From Endotrypanum monterogeii (lineage: Eukaryota; Euglenozoa; Kinetoplastea; Trypanosomatida; Trypanosomatidae), in contig CM007349.1 of assembly GCA_000333855.2 (NCBI GenBank), forward strand, positions 46,384 through 110,383: a DNA stretch of 64,000 nucleotides, read 5' to 3'. Within the stretch, counting starts at the first letter, position 1, and each line of letters opens with the position of its first letter. Below the pieces are notes generated by a model. That model was not told the origin of the DNA. It did not search any database and was given only the letters and a program-made list of their open reading frames with translations. A program made the position numbers and the translations under genes. This document shows, in pieces, positions 1 through 9,416 of the stretch.

Positions 1-919
1 ATCACAGGAAAACTCTTTGACCGTGCCTATCGCATCGCTCGCGACGGCAAGGTTATTTGGGAAGACGAGGCTAGGTACCAACGATGACATTCCTGCATCG
101 ACGAATATGTCTGCCCCGCCGGTTGATGCGCCGACCGGGAAGGCACCTCTCTTCGGCGGCAAGGATACCGATACGGCAATCGCCACAGCTCCCAAGAACT
201 TTGTTTTTGGTGCAGGGGCGCATGGTGTCGCTTCTTCAAACCCCTCCTCTTTCTCGGCTAAGCCTGCCGAAACAGCCCCTGCGTGCTCTCCCGCCGCAGC
301 ACCAGCCTTCGGTGCACCGAAGGGCAATCCTTTCGTGAAGCCGGGTCCACCAGCAGTGATTCCCGATGACAGCGGGTTCGCCCCTGGTGCGGACAGCGAT
401 GATGATAAGGGCTCGACGCCTTCCACAGAGCAGACGGTGCCAGCGAAAGCCCCCTTCAGCTTCAGCAGCAGCAGCACCAAGCCTATATTCGGGGCAACAC
501 CAGCATCATCTACCGGCGCTCCCTCAAACCCCTTCTCTTTTTCGGCTAAGCCTGCCGAAACAGCCCCTGCGTGCTCTCCCGCCGCAGCACCAGCCTTCGG
601 TGCACCGAGGGGCAATCCTTTCGTGAAGCCGGGTCCACCAGCAGTGATTCCCGATGACAGCGGGTTCGCCCCTGGTGCGGACAGCGATGATGATAAGGGC
701 AAGACTGAGAGTGCTCCCTCTGGTGTCGACAGCGGTACTCTCTCATTCAACGTGAGCGCCGGTGGTACCAAGCCCTCTTTCGGGTCTGGGGTTGTGTTTG
801 GAGGGTCTGCTGCCGTTGGTACCGGGAGCAAGCCTTTCTCGTTCTCTAATTCTACTTTGGCAGGATCATTCGGGGCCTCGTCCAGCTCTGGGTTTTCCTT
901 TCCAACTTCAAAGCAGTGA
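1..919 (+). CDS. FG-repeat nucleoporin-like protein, 3' part (5' end cut by window edge)
   Basis: The reading frame (codons starting at base 2) is open to the left edge, so this is the C-terminal part of a longer gene; the stop is at 917-919. Seen: many FG dipeptides in PxFG, VFGA and FSFS contexts, spread through Ser/Thr/Ala/Pro-rich sequence with almost no bulky residues. This is the natively unfolded composition of FG nucleoporins that line the nuclear pore channel and bind transport receptors. A 59-residue block (AKPAETAPAC through DSDDDKG) occurs twice, about 96 residues apart and almost identical. The C-terminus ends in FG/FSF-type motifs with no folded anchoring domain, so any anchor must lie upstream of the window. 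Which nucleoporin this is cannot be decided from the fragment. Family call is fairly secure; identity is unknown. Confidence 0.75.
   Translation, partial: SQENSLTVPIASLATARLFGKTRLGTNDDIPASTNMSAPPVDAPTGKAPLFGGKDTDTAIATAPKNFVFGAGAHGVASSNPSSFSAKPAETAPACSPAAAPAFGAPKGNPFVKPGPPAVIPDDSGFAPGADSDDDKGSTPSTEQTVPAKAPFSFSSSSTKPIFGATPASSTGAPSNPFSFSAKPAETAPACSPAAAPAFGAPRGNPFVKPGPPAVIPDDSGFAPGADSDDDKGKTESAPSGVDSGTLSFNVSAGGTKPSFGSGVVFGGSAAVGTGSKPFSFSNSTLAGSFGASSSSGFSFPTSKQ
236..700 (+). repeat. Intragenic tandem duplication of a 177-bp FG-Nup segment
   Basis: Bases 236-412 and 524-700 encode the same 59-residue block with only about two amino-acid differences (S/F and K/R). The copies are offset by 288 bp. 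Near identity at DNA level points to recent duplication or gene conversion inside the FG domain. Confidence 0.85.
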
Positions 920-1367
920 AATATCTTTTTTTTTCAGAGTGCTACATCTGCAGTCTTCCTATATTAGCAATAGTGGTTGCTTTGATCTTCACCTCCTCTT
1001 TTTTTTTTTCGGGGGGAGGAAGTACGTCCACCTCCGCTGCCCTCTTCATCCCCGTTAAGGTTTACAGAGATGACGAGCGGTACAGAGAGTCAGCTGCTGC
1101 AAGCGATACCCAATTGAGTCATGAGCGGGGACAAAACACACATCAAACCTGTCGCCAGTGCACTTGGAAAATTTCACAGACGACAGAACACACCTTTTTT
1201 TTCCATGGCGCTTTTTTTAACCATTCGACTTGCGCCTGCGTTGCGTCGTTGTCGCACCCGTGCTGAGGCGGTACCTCCAGTGGTTCTTGCGTTTTAGTGG
1301 TCTCAGTTACTTCTTCACTCTTAGCGGTGTATGTGTGTGTGCCTGTTAGTTTGTTGGTCTTCTCGTT

Positions 1368-1404
1368 GCAGACGCCACGAGCGTAACACCCTCGTGGCGT
1401 CTGC
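1368..1404. repeat. Perfect inverted repeat (14-bp arms, 9-nt loop)
   Basis: Arms 1368-1381 (GCAGACGCCACGAG) and 1391-1404 are exact reverse complements, with loop 1382-1390. It lies in the spacer after the FG-Nup gene, so in RNA it would be a stable stem-loop in a 3' UTR or processed intergenic RNA. Function unknown. Confidence 0.85.
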
Positions 1405-1971
1405 GCTCCCCTCATATTCTCCACCAAAGGGTTGCACAGTTGTTGTTTGTACCCAAATGTTTGTATGGCTTTGTTCAGGAAAAAAAATCCCTGGCGCAGT
1501 ACACTGCACGGGATGCGAGGGGACGCTCTCATGTCTTTTCACTTTCACACCTGTTGTGATATCGTAAGGGGAAGGTATCTGTCTGGCGATTTGGAAGAGG
1601 AGAGATACACAGCCCACTCTATAAGAAGAAACCGATGAGGGCGATAGTGCCCCCCCCCCCTACACTGCCGTCAATGGACGATTGTAAACCTCTACGGTAG
1701 CTGCAAAGTGGCCAGTGACAAGTTATGTGCTACGGCGTATCTCTGCGTGCAGGCCCATTAAGGCGTTGTATCGACGCGAGCTGAGGGGGATGACATAGCT
1801 TTACCTCTCCATATAACCAACAAGTCACAGAGAGCACAAAACACATCTTTCTTCTCTTTCGCTATCCACTATTGGGGGAAAAAAAATGAATACCCATAAA
1901 AAGAGAACGCCACGTAGCAGCCAACGTGATGGGTTCGGCTAATGTGGCTTGTGGGTAGAGGGAGTGCATGA

Positions 1972-1996
1972 ATATATATATATATATATATATATA
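1972..1996. repeat. (TA)n microsatellite
   Basis: About 12 TA units in the spacer. Confidence 0.95.
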
Positions 1997-2964
1997 TTCG
2001 TTTATACATAAAGGGCTCAAGTACAACCCATGCTGCACGGGGTTGGGTGGGTAGTTCTGTAATAGCAACAGGCTTCGTGTACCACTGCCGTTACCTGGCA
2101 GAGGGGAGAGGGAGACTTGCGATTCGATGAGGTGGGGTGTCAACTGGAGCTCGCGTGGCGCCTGGCATTTTGTTCACACGAAGAAAAACAGAGAATAGAG
2201 CGATCCGTACGCACATGTGTGGCCAGCGTGACGGAGGCTCCTCCGCACCTCCTGTTCCAGTGGATCTCCGTGGTCGGCGCAACGCTTCGGTGCGTGTGCT
2301 CCGAGAACAGGGCCACCTGTCTCATCGAGTTTTCACCATTAAACGTCTGTTTTCGCGGTTGATGTAGTACAGGTGTCCCCGTTTTGCATGAACGGGCTGA
2401 GGTTGTGACGAATAGGAGAAGGGACATCGTTTACATCGTCGTCATCTCTCGCAGAAGGGGGTCATTCCACATCTCTGTGGTGAGGGCTTTCATTTAGGAT
2501 CGCCGATTCGCTCTTTCCCTCCTCTCGGGGGTTTTCGTTTCGACCCCCAGGATGGCACTGCTGGCATCAAAGAAGGAAAGGTAATAGCAGCATGAGATGC
2601 ATTTGCTGTCTAGCGCTTTCTTGACTATGATTGCACGTCATCTATTGAGTCGATAGGGGGGGGGGCATGGGAACTCGTCGCCTCTACATCTTCTGCACCT
2701 CCTCATTTCTCATCTCTGCACACACAGTCACACACATACACACGCACACCAACTGCTCACCGTTTGGCGGCAACACTGCAACGCCCGCATTGCGGTTTCT
2801 AATCATCTATTAGAGGGGACTTTGTTTGATCTGCAGAGCACCTCCTCTACTTTTTCTCGTTTTGTCCCCTTCCCTTCTTCCCATACTCGTCTTCCCTCTC
2901 TCTTACACAGTTTTATTTTCATTTGCGTTCCATTCACGACTTCTTTTTTTTGTGGTCACTTCTG

Positions 2965-2971
2965 AGCTCAG
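2965..2971 (+). promoter_or_regulatory. Candidate spliced-leader acceptor for the DCX gene
   Basis: A long T/C tract (about 2840-2960) is followed by the first AG dinucleotides at 2965-2966 and 2970-2971. The next ATG downstream is 3015. This supports the 3015 start over an in-frame codon at 2826, which lies inside the pyrimidine tract. Confidence 0.5.
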
Positions 2972-3014
2972 AGACCTGACCGTTATCCCCTTCCCCCCCT
3001 TTTCCGCTTCGACG

Positions 3015-5123
3015 ATGTCGGCTGCAGCGCGGAGGGAGGAGATTCAACTTCGGTTACAGCGCCTTCGTGAGACACGTGAGCGTGAGTTGGCCGCCTTTGA
3101 TGCTGTCGCCGCTGCTCATCCGGAGTTGTCAGCACCGGAGATTGCCGAAATAGCGCAGAGGAAAGCTGCGGCGGAAGTCGAGTTGAGCCTTCAGGTGGGT
3201 GGCGTGGTCGTCTCGGTTGGAGACAGAGTTCGGGTCAAAGATGACATCCAGGTGCTGCACCGTGCCGATAGAGGTCACTTTGCTGCTGACCTCCTCAAAC
3301 AAGTGTATTTGGGTGAGAGGGGCGAGGTCGTGCAGGTGATGCGCTCTTTTCAAGGAAAGCCGGCTGTAGAGCTGCGCTTCGCCGATGGTGTCACCAAGGT
3401 TTTCTTTGTTGAGTGTCTTGCTCTCTCACACGAAAGTAGTGTCTCAGGTGTGGGGGCCAGCAGCCGCGTCGCCGCGCGGCACACCGAATCGTCCGAGAGA
3501 GCCCATAGGTCGTCGAGTGGAGAGACACTTTCCGTGCAGTCATCGCTACCGAAGGCAGAGGCGCCTCCAGGGTGGAGCCACCTGTGCATGCCTCATCGTA
3601 GACCCTCCGCGGCATCGATTGTTGTGGCGGCCTCAGTCCCCGAAGCTTTGCCCCCGCCACCCCCTCCGACTGTGGCAGCAGTGCGCGGGTCGATTTCCAG
3701 GCGTGCGGAGCTGACGGCACCATTGGTATCATCCTCCACGCCTGCTTCTTCCGCCGGATCGCCAGCGGCCGAATCAGCCTCACGGAAGGCAACCAACGAG
3801 GTGCGGAAAAGGCCACCTGCAGTTGCGCAGGGGACTCGCACAGTGGTGAAGAGGGCGGCGGAGCGCGGCTCGAGCCGGCGGCTGCATTCTGAGCACAGTG
3901 ACGCGTGTCCCAAGTCTGCATCAAATGGCCGAGCGCAGCTGAGCTCCTTCTCCACTACGGCAGTCGACTCAATTGTTGAAGAGGATTTGGGTTTGCCCAT
4001 GCCGGTTCCATCCCTGATGGATGCGTCCCACCGCTTTGGTGCAGCGACAGTGTCGGAAAGTGCACTAGATCTTCGACCCACACCGGACTCCTCCTTGTGT
4101 GACATCAGTGTCTCGGTGACTACTTCGGCGGCAGTTCCCTCGGCGGCTGCGGGGGTGGAGTCTGACGAGGCGATCCGTAGCACCTCGGTTCAACTTCCTG
4201 AGGCGATTGCGACGCAAGAGCAGCCGTCGCCAAACCTTCGCGCTGAAGTCCCGGCTATGACAGGGCAAAAATCTAGCGGCAGAGATGGCTCAGGAACACG
4301 ATTTTGCTGGCTTGCTGGCCTCTCCGAGGCGAATAGTGGGCTTGGAGGGCCGCTGCGTATCGCTTTGCAGGCGCAGTGCACCACCATGTTTGCAGTCTTC
4401 GCAGCGATTACTCGAAAGCTTCGCTGGGACAAGCAGAACCTCACAGCTTCCCGTCTCTTCACGGACAAGGGTATCGAGATCAAGTCGGCAGATGCTGTGC
4501 AGGGTGGCATGCGGTTGGTGGCGACCACAGGGTGTGCCTACAGGCCCGATGGCCTCGTATCTCACTTCGCCGCCTTGGGCGATCCGCGACCTACTCCCAT
4601 CAATGCCAACCGTACCGTGAAGAGTCTGGCGTCTCGCCCTACCACGGCCTCTGCAAATACCGCCATTGGGCCATCCTCAGCCTCGAGCAACGGTGCTTCT
4701 TCCACCACAGCTTCCCTAGTGTGTGCGTCCCCTCTGAAAAAAGTCGGTCCCACTCCAAAGCAGTCGACCAGCACGACGGCACCCAAGCGCGTTCCTCTAG
4801 CAACACCGGTGGCGAGAAAGTCGATTCACATCCGCGTCTACGAAAACGGCGTTTACGACGACAACATCTATCGCACCGTTACGGTACGTCCAACGTTGCG
4901 GACGCTTAGCGCCTTACGGGCTGTCATCACCCGTGAGTTGCAGTGGCGGGATGGAAAAAAGGTTTGTCTTCTGTTTGATGTGTCGGGCTCGGAGGTAACC
5001 GAGCTTGACGATCTTCACGACGGTGACACCTTGGTCGCCTCAGCGGGTGATCGCTTTTCTATTCCATATCCGAACACCGCAATCCACAGGGAGGCGCTGA
5101 AATTATCAGAGCGGCTGTGCTGA
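3015..5123 (+). CDS. Doublecortin-domain protein with N-terminal coiled coil and SH3-like module
   Basis: 702 residues from ATG 3015. The frame is open to 2826 but that stretch translates a pyrimidine tract. Order seen: charged helical N-terminus (about 5-55, heptad-like); a beta-rich module at about 57-133 (GDRVRVK, GERGEVVQVM, PAVELRFADG) resembling SH3/KOW-type barrels; a long Ser/Ala/Pro/Thr-rich disordered linker; then two doublecortin-like ubiquitin folds, one at about 440-520 (LRIALQ, FAVFAAITRKLRW, LFTDKG, MRLVATTG) and a clearer one at about 600-690 (IHIRVYENGVYDD, LRAVITRELQW, VCLLFDVSGSEV, GDTLVASAG). DCX domains bind between tubulin protofilaments, so a microtubule-associated role in flagellum or subpellicular array is inferred. 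Confidence is good for the C-terminal DCX, lower for the first. Confidence 0.8.
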   Translation: MSAAARREEIQLRLQRLRETRERELAAFDAVAAAHPELSAPEIAEIAQRKAAAEVELSLQVGGVVVSVGDRVRVKDDIQVLHRADRGHFAADLLKQVYLGERGEVVQVMRSFQGKPAVELRFADGVTKVFFVECLALSHESSVSGVGASSRVAARHTESSERAHRSSSGETLSVQSSLPKAEAPPGWSHLCMPHRRPSAASIVVAASVPEALPPPPPPTVAAVRGSISRRAELTAPLVSSSTPASSAGSPAAESASRKATNEVRKRPPAVAQGTRTVVKRAAERGSSRRLHSEHSDACPKSASNGRAQLSSFSTTAVDSIVEEDLGLPMPVPSLMDASHRFGAATVSESALDLRPTPDSSLCDISVSVTTSAAVPSAAAGVESDEAIRSTSVQLPEAIATQEQPSPNLRAEVPAMTGQKSSGRDGSGTRFCWLAGLSEANSGLGGPLRIALQAQCTTMFAVFAAITRKLRWDKQNLTASRLFTDKGIEIKSADAVQGGMRLVATTGCAYRPDGLVSHFAALGDPRPTPINANRTVKSLASRPTTASANTAIGPSSASSNGASSTTASLVCASPLKKVGPTPKQSTSTTAPKRVPLATPVARKSIHIRVYENGVYDDNIYRTVTVRPTLRTLSALRAVITRELQWRDGKKVCLLFDVSGSEVTELDDLHDGDTLVASAGDRFSIPYPNTAIHREALKLSERLC

Positions 5124-6332
5124 GGCGAGGTTAGGAGAGGGGAAGAGGGGGGAGGGTGCGGCGTGGAGATACAGGGGTGCGACTTGAGCCGTCACTGCTA
5201 CGTGATGTGCCCTTGGCTATTCTCTATCATCAAATGCTGTTCCAGCCCCATTCGTGTTTTTGAGATGTATGAACTGGAATCCTCGATGCAACAAAGGTTT
5301 CTGACCGGTTTGGCGTTACCCTCACACAAGCCCATCACACCTGCTTTTTTTTTGTATGCTCCTGGGTTTTTGTCGAGTATATATACATACTTTTTTTTTC
5401 CGGGAGGAGGGCAATCTATTTCCCACAACGAAAACAAAAAATCCGTTCATGAATAAGAAGGAGAGAGTTCAATCACGCATATTGATTCCTTGCAAATGTG
5501 TCTATGATCCCCTCTCTATCATCTGCGCATAAATGTGTTGATGCGTTTCATGTCCCACCGCAACCGAAAAAAGAAAATCGACAGGTGCACAAAGGAAAAA
5601 AAAATTAGGTAATGTCATGAGCCCAAGCCAGCGCAGGGAAAGAGGACGTAATGAGAGAGCTGTGTAAGGATATTCTGTAGCCTGCGTAACAGAGGCGCTG
5701 TTGCTCCGCTTTTCGGGTGCCATGCGTGTTAGTCACAGATGCAACTTCAAGTGCCACATGTTTGCCGATGTTTCGTGTCCGAGGCGTATGCCCTCGCTTA
5801 GTGTCTATTTTACCTCGTGGGACATTTTGGCACCCCCTATGGGCATTTGTGACGACGGTCAAGCATCATGGTGGCGCCCCCATCCCCTGCTGCGATGGCT
5901 TCATCGCATTCCTTTCGCCTGAGGCCACTCGGCTGTTTTGGATTCAAATTTCACTACCACCACTACTACCACGCTCTCTCCCATATGTTTTGTGCGTTGA
6001 AGAAAGCGCGGCCCCTTACCTACGCTTGACATAGTAGCGCGTATTCCCCAAAAAGAAAAAGAAGAGACAAGTGTTCCACGGAGAGGATTCTTCAAGTGTT
6101 GTGTAGCTCTGCATCCCCCTCCTCCCAACTGATTATCTTGTCTCCTCTTCGCACGATCAGGTATCTTGTGTACTTATCAAATAAAAAATATAGAGTCTTC
6201 GGTGTACGGCCAACATTTCTCTCTCCCCTTCTTTTTTTATTGAACGTCGTCGAAACGAAAAGGAGAAGCCGAGTGCGTGAGTGAGTTCCTCTTCGGTGTG
6301 CGTGGTGAGGAGAGTTGGCACGCAGCACAACC
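5124..6332. other. Intergenic spacer, no gene seen
   Basis: 1.2 kb with T-rich runs (about 5346-5401, 6225-6240). No frame with coding character; pyrimidine tracts near 6110-6160 and 6215-6240 precede the next gene. Confidence 0.7.
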
Positions 6333-8654
6333 ATGATGGAGCGTACATCCGGTGCGAGGCTCATAGACAAGGGATTTAGCAGCTTTGACTTCACCGCTGA
6401 TGCCGCAGCGTCGACTGCGCTTCAGCGGGCTACAGATGCATTTTCTATGGAAAAGACGGATGAGGTTGTGACAGTTGTTCGACAGCTCCTAGATAAAGTT
6501 CTTCAGACGGAGGCAGCAGCTGCTACAGCGTGGACGCAGGTATATGTTTTCGGTTCAAGCGGTCTTCGCGCCGCCATCATAGGCAGTGATATCGATTTGT
6601 ATGGTGAGCCATTTTCCGATTCTTTTTTTTTTTAACATGGAATTACCTATCCCCCCTCCCCCCTCTCCTCTCCTCCTCTCTCCACCCCCCCTCCTCCCCT
6701 CTTTTCGTTCACTGTGCATGTCCGAGCCCTCGCTCTTTCCATCTCGCTTCTTTTTTTCCCTTCACTCTTTTTGAACACGCGCGGCGAAGTGCGGTAATGG
6801 TTGCGTGTGGATATGAGAGGGAGTGCGGGTGTGCGCGGTGGGCGAGGCAGGGTTTTTTTGTGGCCCGTTTGCACCCTTGACCACATGTTCAAATTTCTGA
6901 TCTCTCTCTCTCCCCACTTCACTTGATTTCTCGCTTCCCTCTTCTTTGCTTTTCTTTACTCGACATTTCGTATGTGTTGTCACGCCCTGCGTGTGCTGTG
7001 GTGGTGATCAGGCGTGGTGCCACGTGACCACCACTCCCTTCTCATGCGCTTCGACACTCTTCCCCGCCTTTTCTCCTGCACATCTGTATGCTCTACCGGG
7101 TGTGTATCATCGCACATCTCATTGTGTGCTTTCCTGTTCTCATGGCTGCGCTGGCGTCACGCACGCGATCGCTGTCGTTGTCGCTCTCGTCTCCTTTTCT
7201 CTTTTTCTCCCTCTGGTTTCCTCATGTGAATGGGGCACTACGCAAACTTTACCGCGCCCGCTCCACACCACAAACATAATGCTTATCAATGCGTAACGGT
7301 GGTGCTCTGTGCATACGTGCGCTTTTCCGCCTTTTCTGTTGTGCTCTTCTTTTTCCATTCTTCCCTCATTTCGTGACGATGCACGGTCTTCTGCGATTGA
7401 ACGTGTCTGTGCAGGATTGCGCTATGCTCCGCCTCCGTCAACACGGGGCTGTTTTTTCGAAAATTTCCGCACTCTGCTGAGGGGCGTCTGCAGGATGTTG
7501 TCGTGGTCACTTCAGCCCGCGTACCTCTGATCAAGTTTGCGTACAACGGGGTCCATGTCGATCTTCTGTTTGCCTCTGTCGACATGCAGACCGCACCCAA
7601 TACGGAAGAAATCCTACGTGACGACTTTCTTCCGCTTGTATCGCTTCCCTGTCGGGCTACTGTGAATGGGATTCGTACAATACTTGAGATTCGCCGTTGC
7701 CTTCTTCTCCCACTGGATGCATACTCTTGCGTGCTCCGTGCAGTCAAGTACTGGGCAGCTCGACGACAGGTTTATGGTAACCTCTACACTTTCCCCAATG
7801 GTGTTTGTCTCGCCATCATGGTGGCACGCGCCTGTCAGCTGTGTCCTGTCCCAGACTGCGGCGTTCTTTTTCGATTTTTCTTCTCCCTGTATGCGTGGTG
7901 GTTCGTGCGCGGTGCGCGAATCGATCCTGTCTCCATTGTGCCTGGCAGCGAGAGCGCCTCCATAACACGTGTACCTGGAATGCCCGCGCCTTGGGATCCC
8001 GTCTGGGACGCGAATGATCTGCTTCCGGTGTTGAATCCGGCGCGGCCCACAGTCAACGCGGCCCATGTGGTGGGTCGTAGCGGACTACAGATTTTTTTCA
8101 AGGAGCTCCTCCGTGCTGAACAACTGTGTGCCCAGAGCCCGCTTTCGTATTCGACTCTCTGGGAACCGTACAGGATACTCGACGAGTACCGTTTCTTTGC
8201 GGGTATTCACATCACTTGCGAACACCGGTCGCCTCTGGCATGCGAGAACACCCTAAACGCCTGGAAAGGGTACGTTGAAAGCAAGTTACGTATCTTTGTG
8301 TACGCTCTGGAGTGCGTGGCAGAGGTGCGGCCATTTCCCCGCCCGGTGGTGGATGAATCGCCTCGTGAGGTGACTCGGAGCGGAGTCTCAATGCATTTTC
8401 GTTCCCGCGCGTTTTTCTTTGGTGTCCGCAACGGTCACAAGGATGTGGCACGCAGTGATGTAGAGGCTGCTTTTTCTGAGTTCGAGTTTGCCGTTGTGGA
8501 AGGCTCGACAGGGAAAAATCCATTTGAGCGGAACAGCTCAGTCATGTTGGGGCCGCGGTTGTCTTTCTTCTCCGTCTATGACCCTCTCGCAGTCGATTCG
8601 CCATGCCAGGCGCTTTACAGTGCCTGCGCCGAAGTGGTGGAGTCTGTTGTGTGA
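6333..8654 (+). CDS. PAP1: Poly(A) polymerase, intron-containing; join(6333..6603,7415..8654) with one-base frameshift near 7481-7484
   Basis: Canonical eukaryotic-type poly(A) polymerase that adds adenylate tails to RNA in the nucleus. Exon 1 carries the nucleotidyltransferase signature (VFGSSGLR then GSDIDLY) with two catalytic Asp. Exon 2 carries the third Asp in the NGVHVDLLFA strand, the GVCLAIMVARACQL helix and the PAP central-domain block MPAPWDPVWDAND...LNPARPTVNAAHVV. The intron separates the catalytic Asp pair from the third Asp. Splicing 6603 to 7415 gives a frame whose residues (CFFENFRTLLRG) match the helix expected there. This frame must shift at the GGGG run 7481-7484 (one base missing) to join the downstream frame RLQDVVVVTSARVPLIK. 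With one added base the product is exactly 503 aa. Trypanosomatid PAP is known to carry one of the very few cis-introns. ATG chosen at 6333, with another at 6336. Confidence 0.88.
6604..7414 (+). other. Cis-spliced intron of the PAP gene (811 bp)
   Basis: The 5' site is G|GTGAGC at 6604, directly after the GSDIDLY codons. The 3' site is TGTGCAG at 7408-7414. Upstream of it is a strong pyrimidine tract (about 7320-7376), and there is no AG between about 7320 and 7413, a classic AG-exclusion zone. A possible branch site (GCGTAAC) lies near 7290-7296. The intron body is C/T-rich and contains stops in all frames relevant to the gene. Boundaries were placed by phase: exon 1 ends after codon base 1 and exon 2 supplies the other two. 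Confidence 0.8.
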
Positions 8655-8786
8655 GTCAGCCGACACGCGATGGCGTATAGGCTTCGTGTCTGTGTCAGTG
8701 TCTGCGTGGATGACATCATCAATGGTGAGGCTCACGTCTTGGGCTCAGTTGGACTGAAGAGCCACGGTGATCGTAGCTTTATACTA

Positions 8787-8825
<39 letters not shown>

Positions 8826-9416
8826 GCTTTCCCTGGCTGCACCGCATTTTTCCGGTTCGGTTGCCCAATTCTTGAAGACATATAATCGACAGTCACAGAA
8901 ATATCCCTCCCCTTTTTCTTCTCAGTGAACTTGAAAAATGTAGACATCCACTCACGAGAGATGATAATAAATCTTTAGACCCCCCCTCCCCCCTCCCGCC
9001 GAGAAACCGTTGCGCATGCAGACCTCAGTCTCTGACATCCTGTTGCTGTCCCATCGTGACGGTGTGGGTGGAGTGGTGGTGTCTCATTCCACGCGCCACC
9101 TCGTGGTCGCTGAACGAAGCAGGGGGGTATTGATAAACTAAAGTCGCTCTCATCCGTCCACAATGGCATCCTCTTCAGCCCTGTCCTAAGATGGCTGATA
9201 TTCCTCAACTGTGCACTCTCTGGTCTCTTCTTTCCCGTTTCCTTCCCCTCATGCATGTTTACTCCCCCGCCGCATCGTATCGGCCACCGACTTCCTACTG
9301 TCGCCTCTGCTACACGCGAGGGTGTGCGAGAGTTCTCGGTCACTGCACACACACACACACACACACAGAAAAGCGACATACAGGGTAACAGAGCCGAAAA
9401 CTTCTGAACTCATTTG
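8655..9416. other. Intergenic spacer with CA microsatellites
   Basis: Holds an (AC)n tract at 8788-8822, a C-rich run near 8981-8998 and a second (AC)n at about 9344-9367. The latter ends in CAG and may serve as the acceptor for the gene at 9417. No gene seen. Confidence 0.75.
8788..8822. repeat. (AC)n microsatellite
   Basis: About 17 AC units downstream of the PAP stop codon. Confidence 0.97.

Larger units (their letters stand above)
920..3014. other. Intergenic spacer (3' UTR / 5' UTR), no convincing gene
   Basis: About 2.1 kb. Contains pyrimidine-rich tracts (about 940-1015 and 2840-2960), a TA microsatellite at 1972-1996, C-runs (1651-1660) and a perfect 14-bp-arm hairpin at 1368-1404. 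Open frames here are short, lack good starts and overlap on both strands, so none is called. Confidence 0.7.

Noticed and set aside
7415..7480. Exon 2 of PAP read in the frame DCAMLRLRQHGAVFSK
   Set aside because: Donor GT at 6604 leaves one base, which does not fit this frame, and it stops at 7478. The alternative frame matches the PAP helix better and needs only one base.
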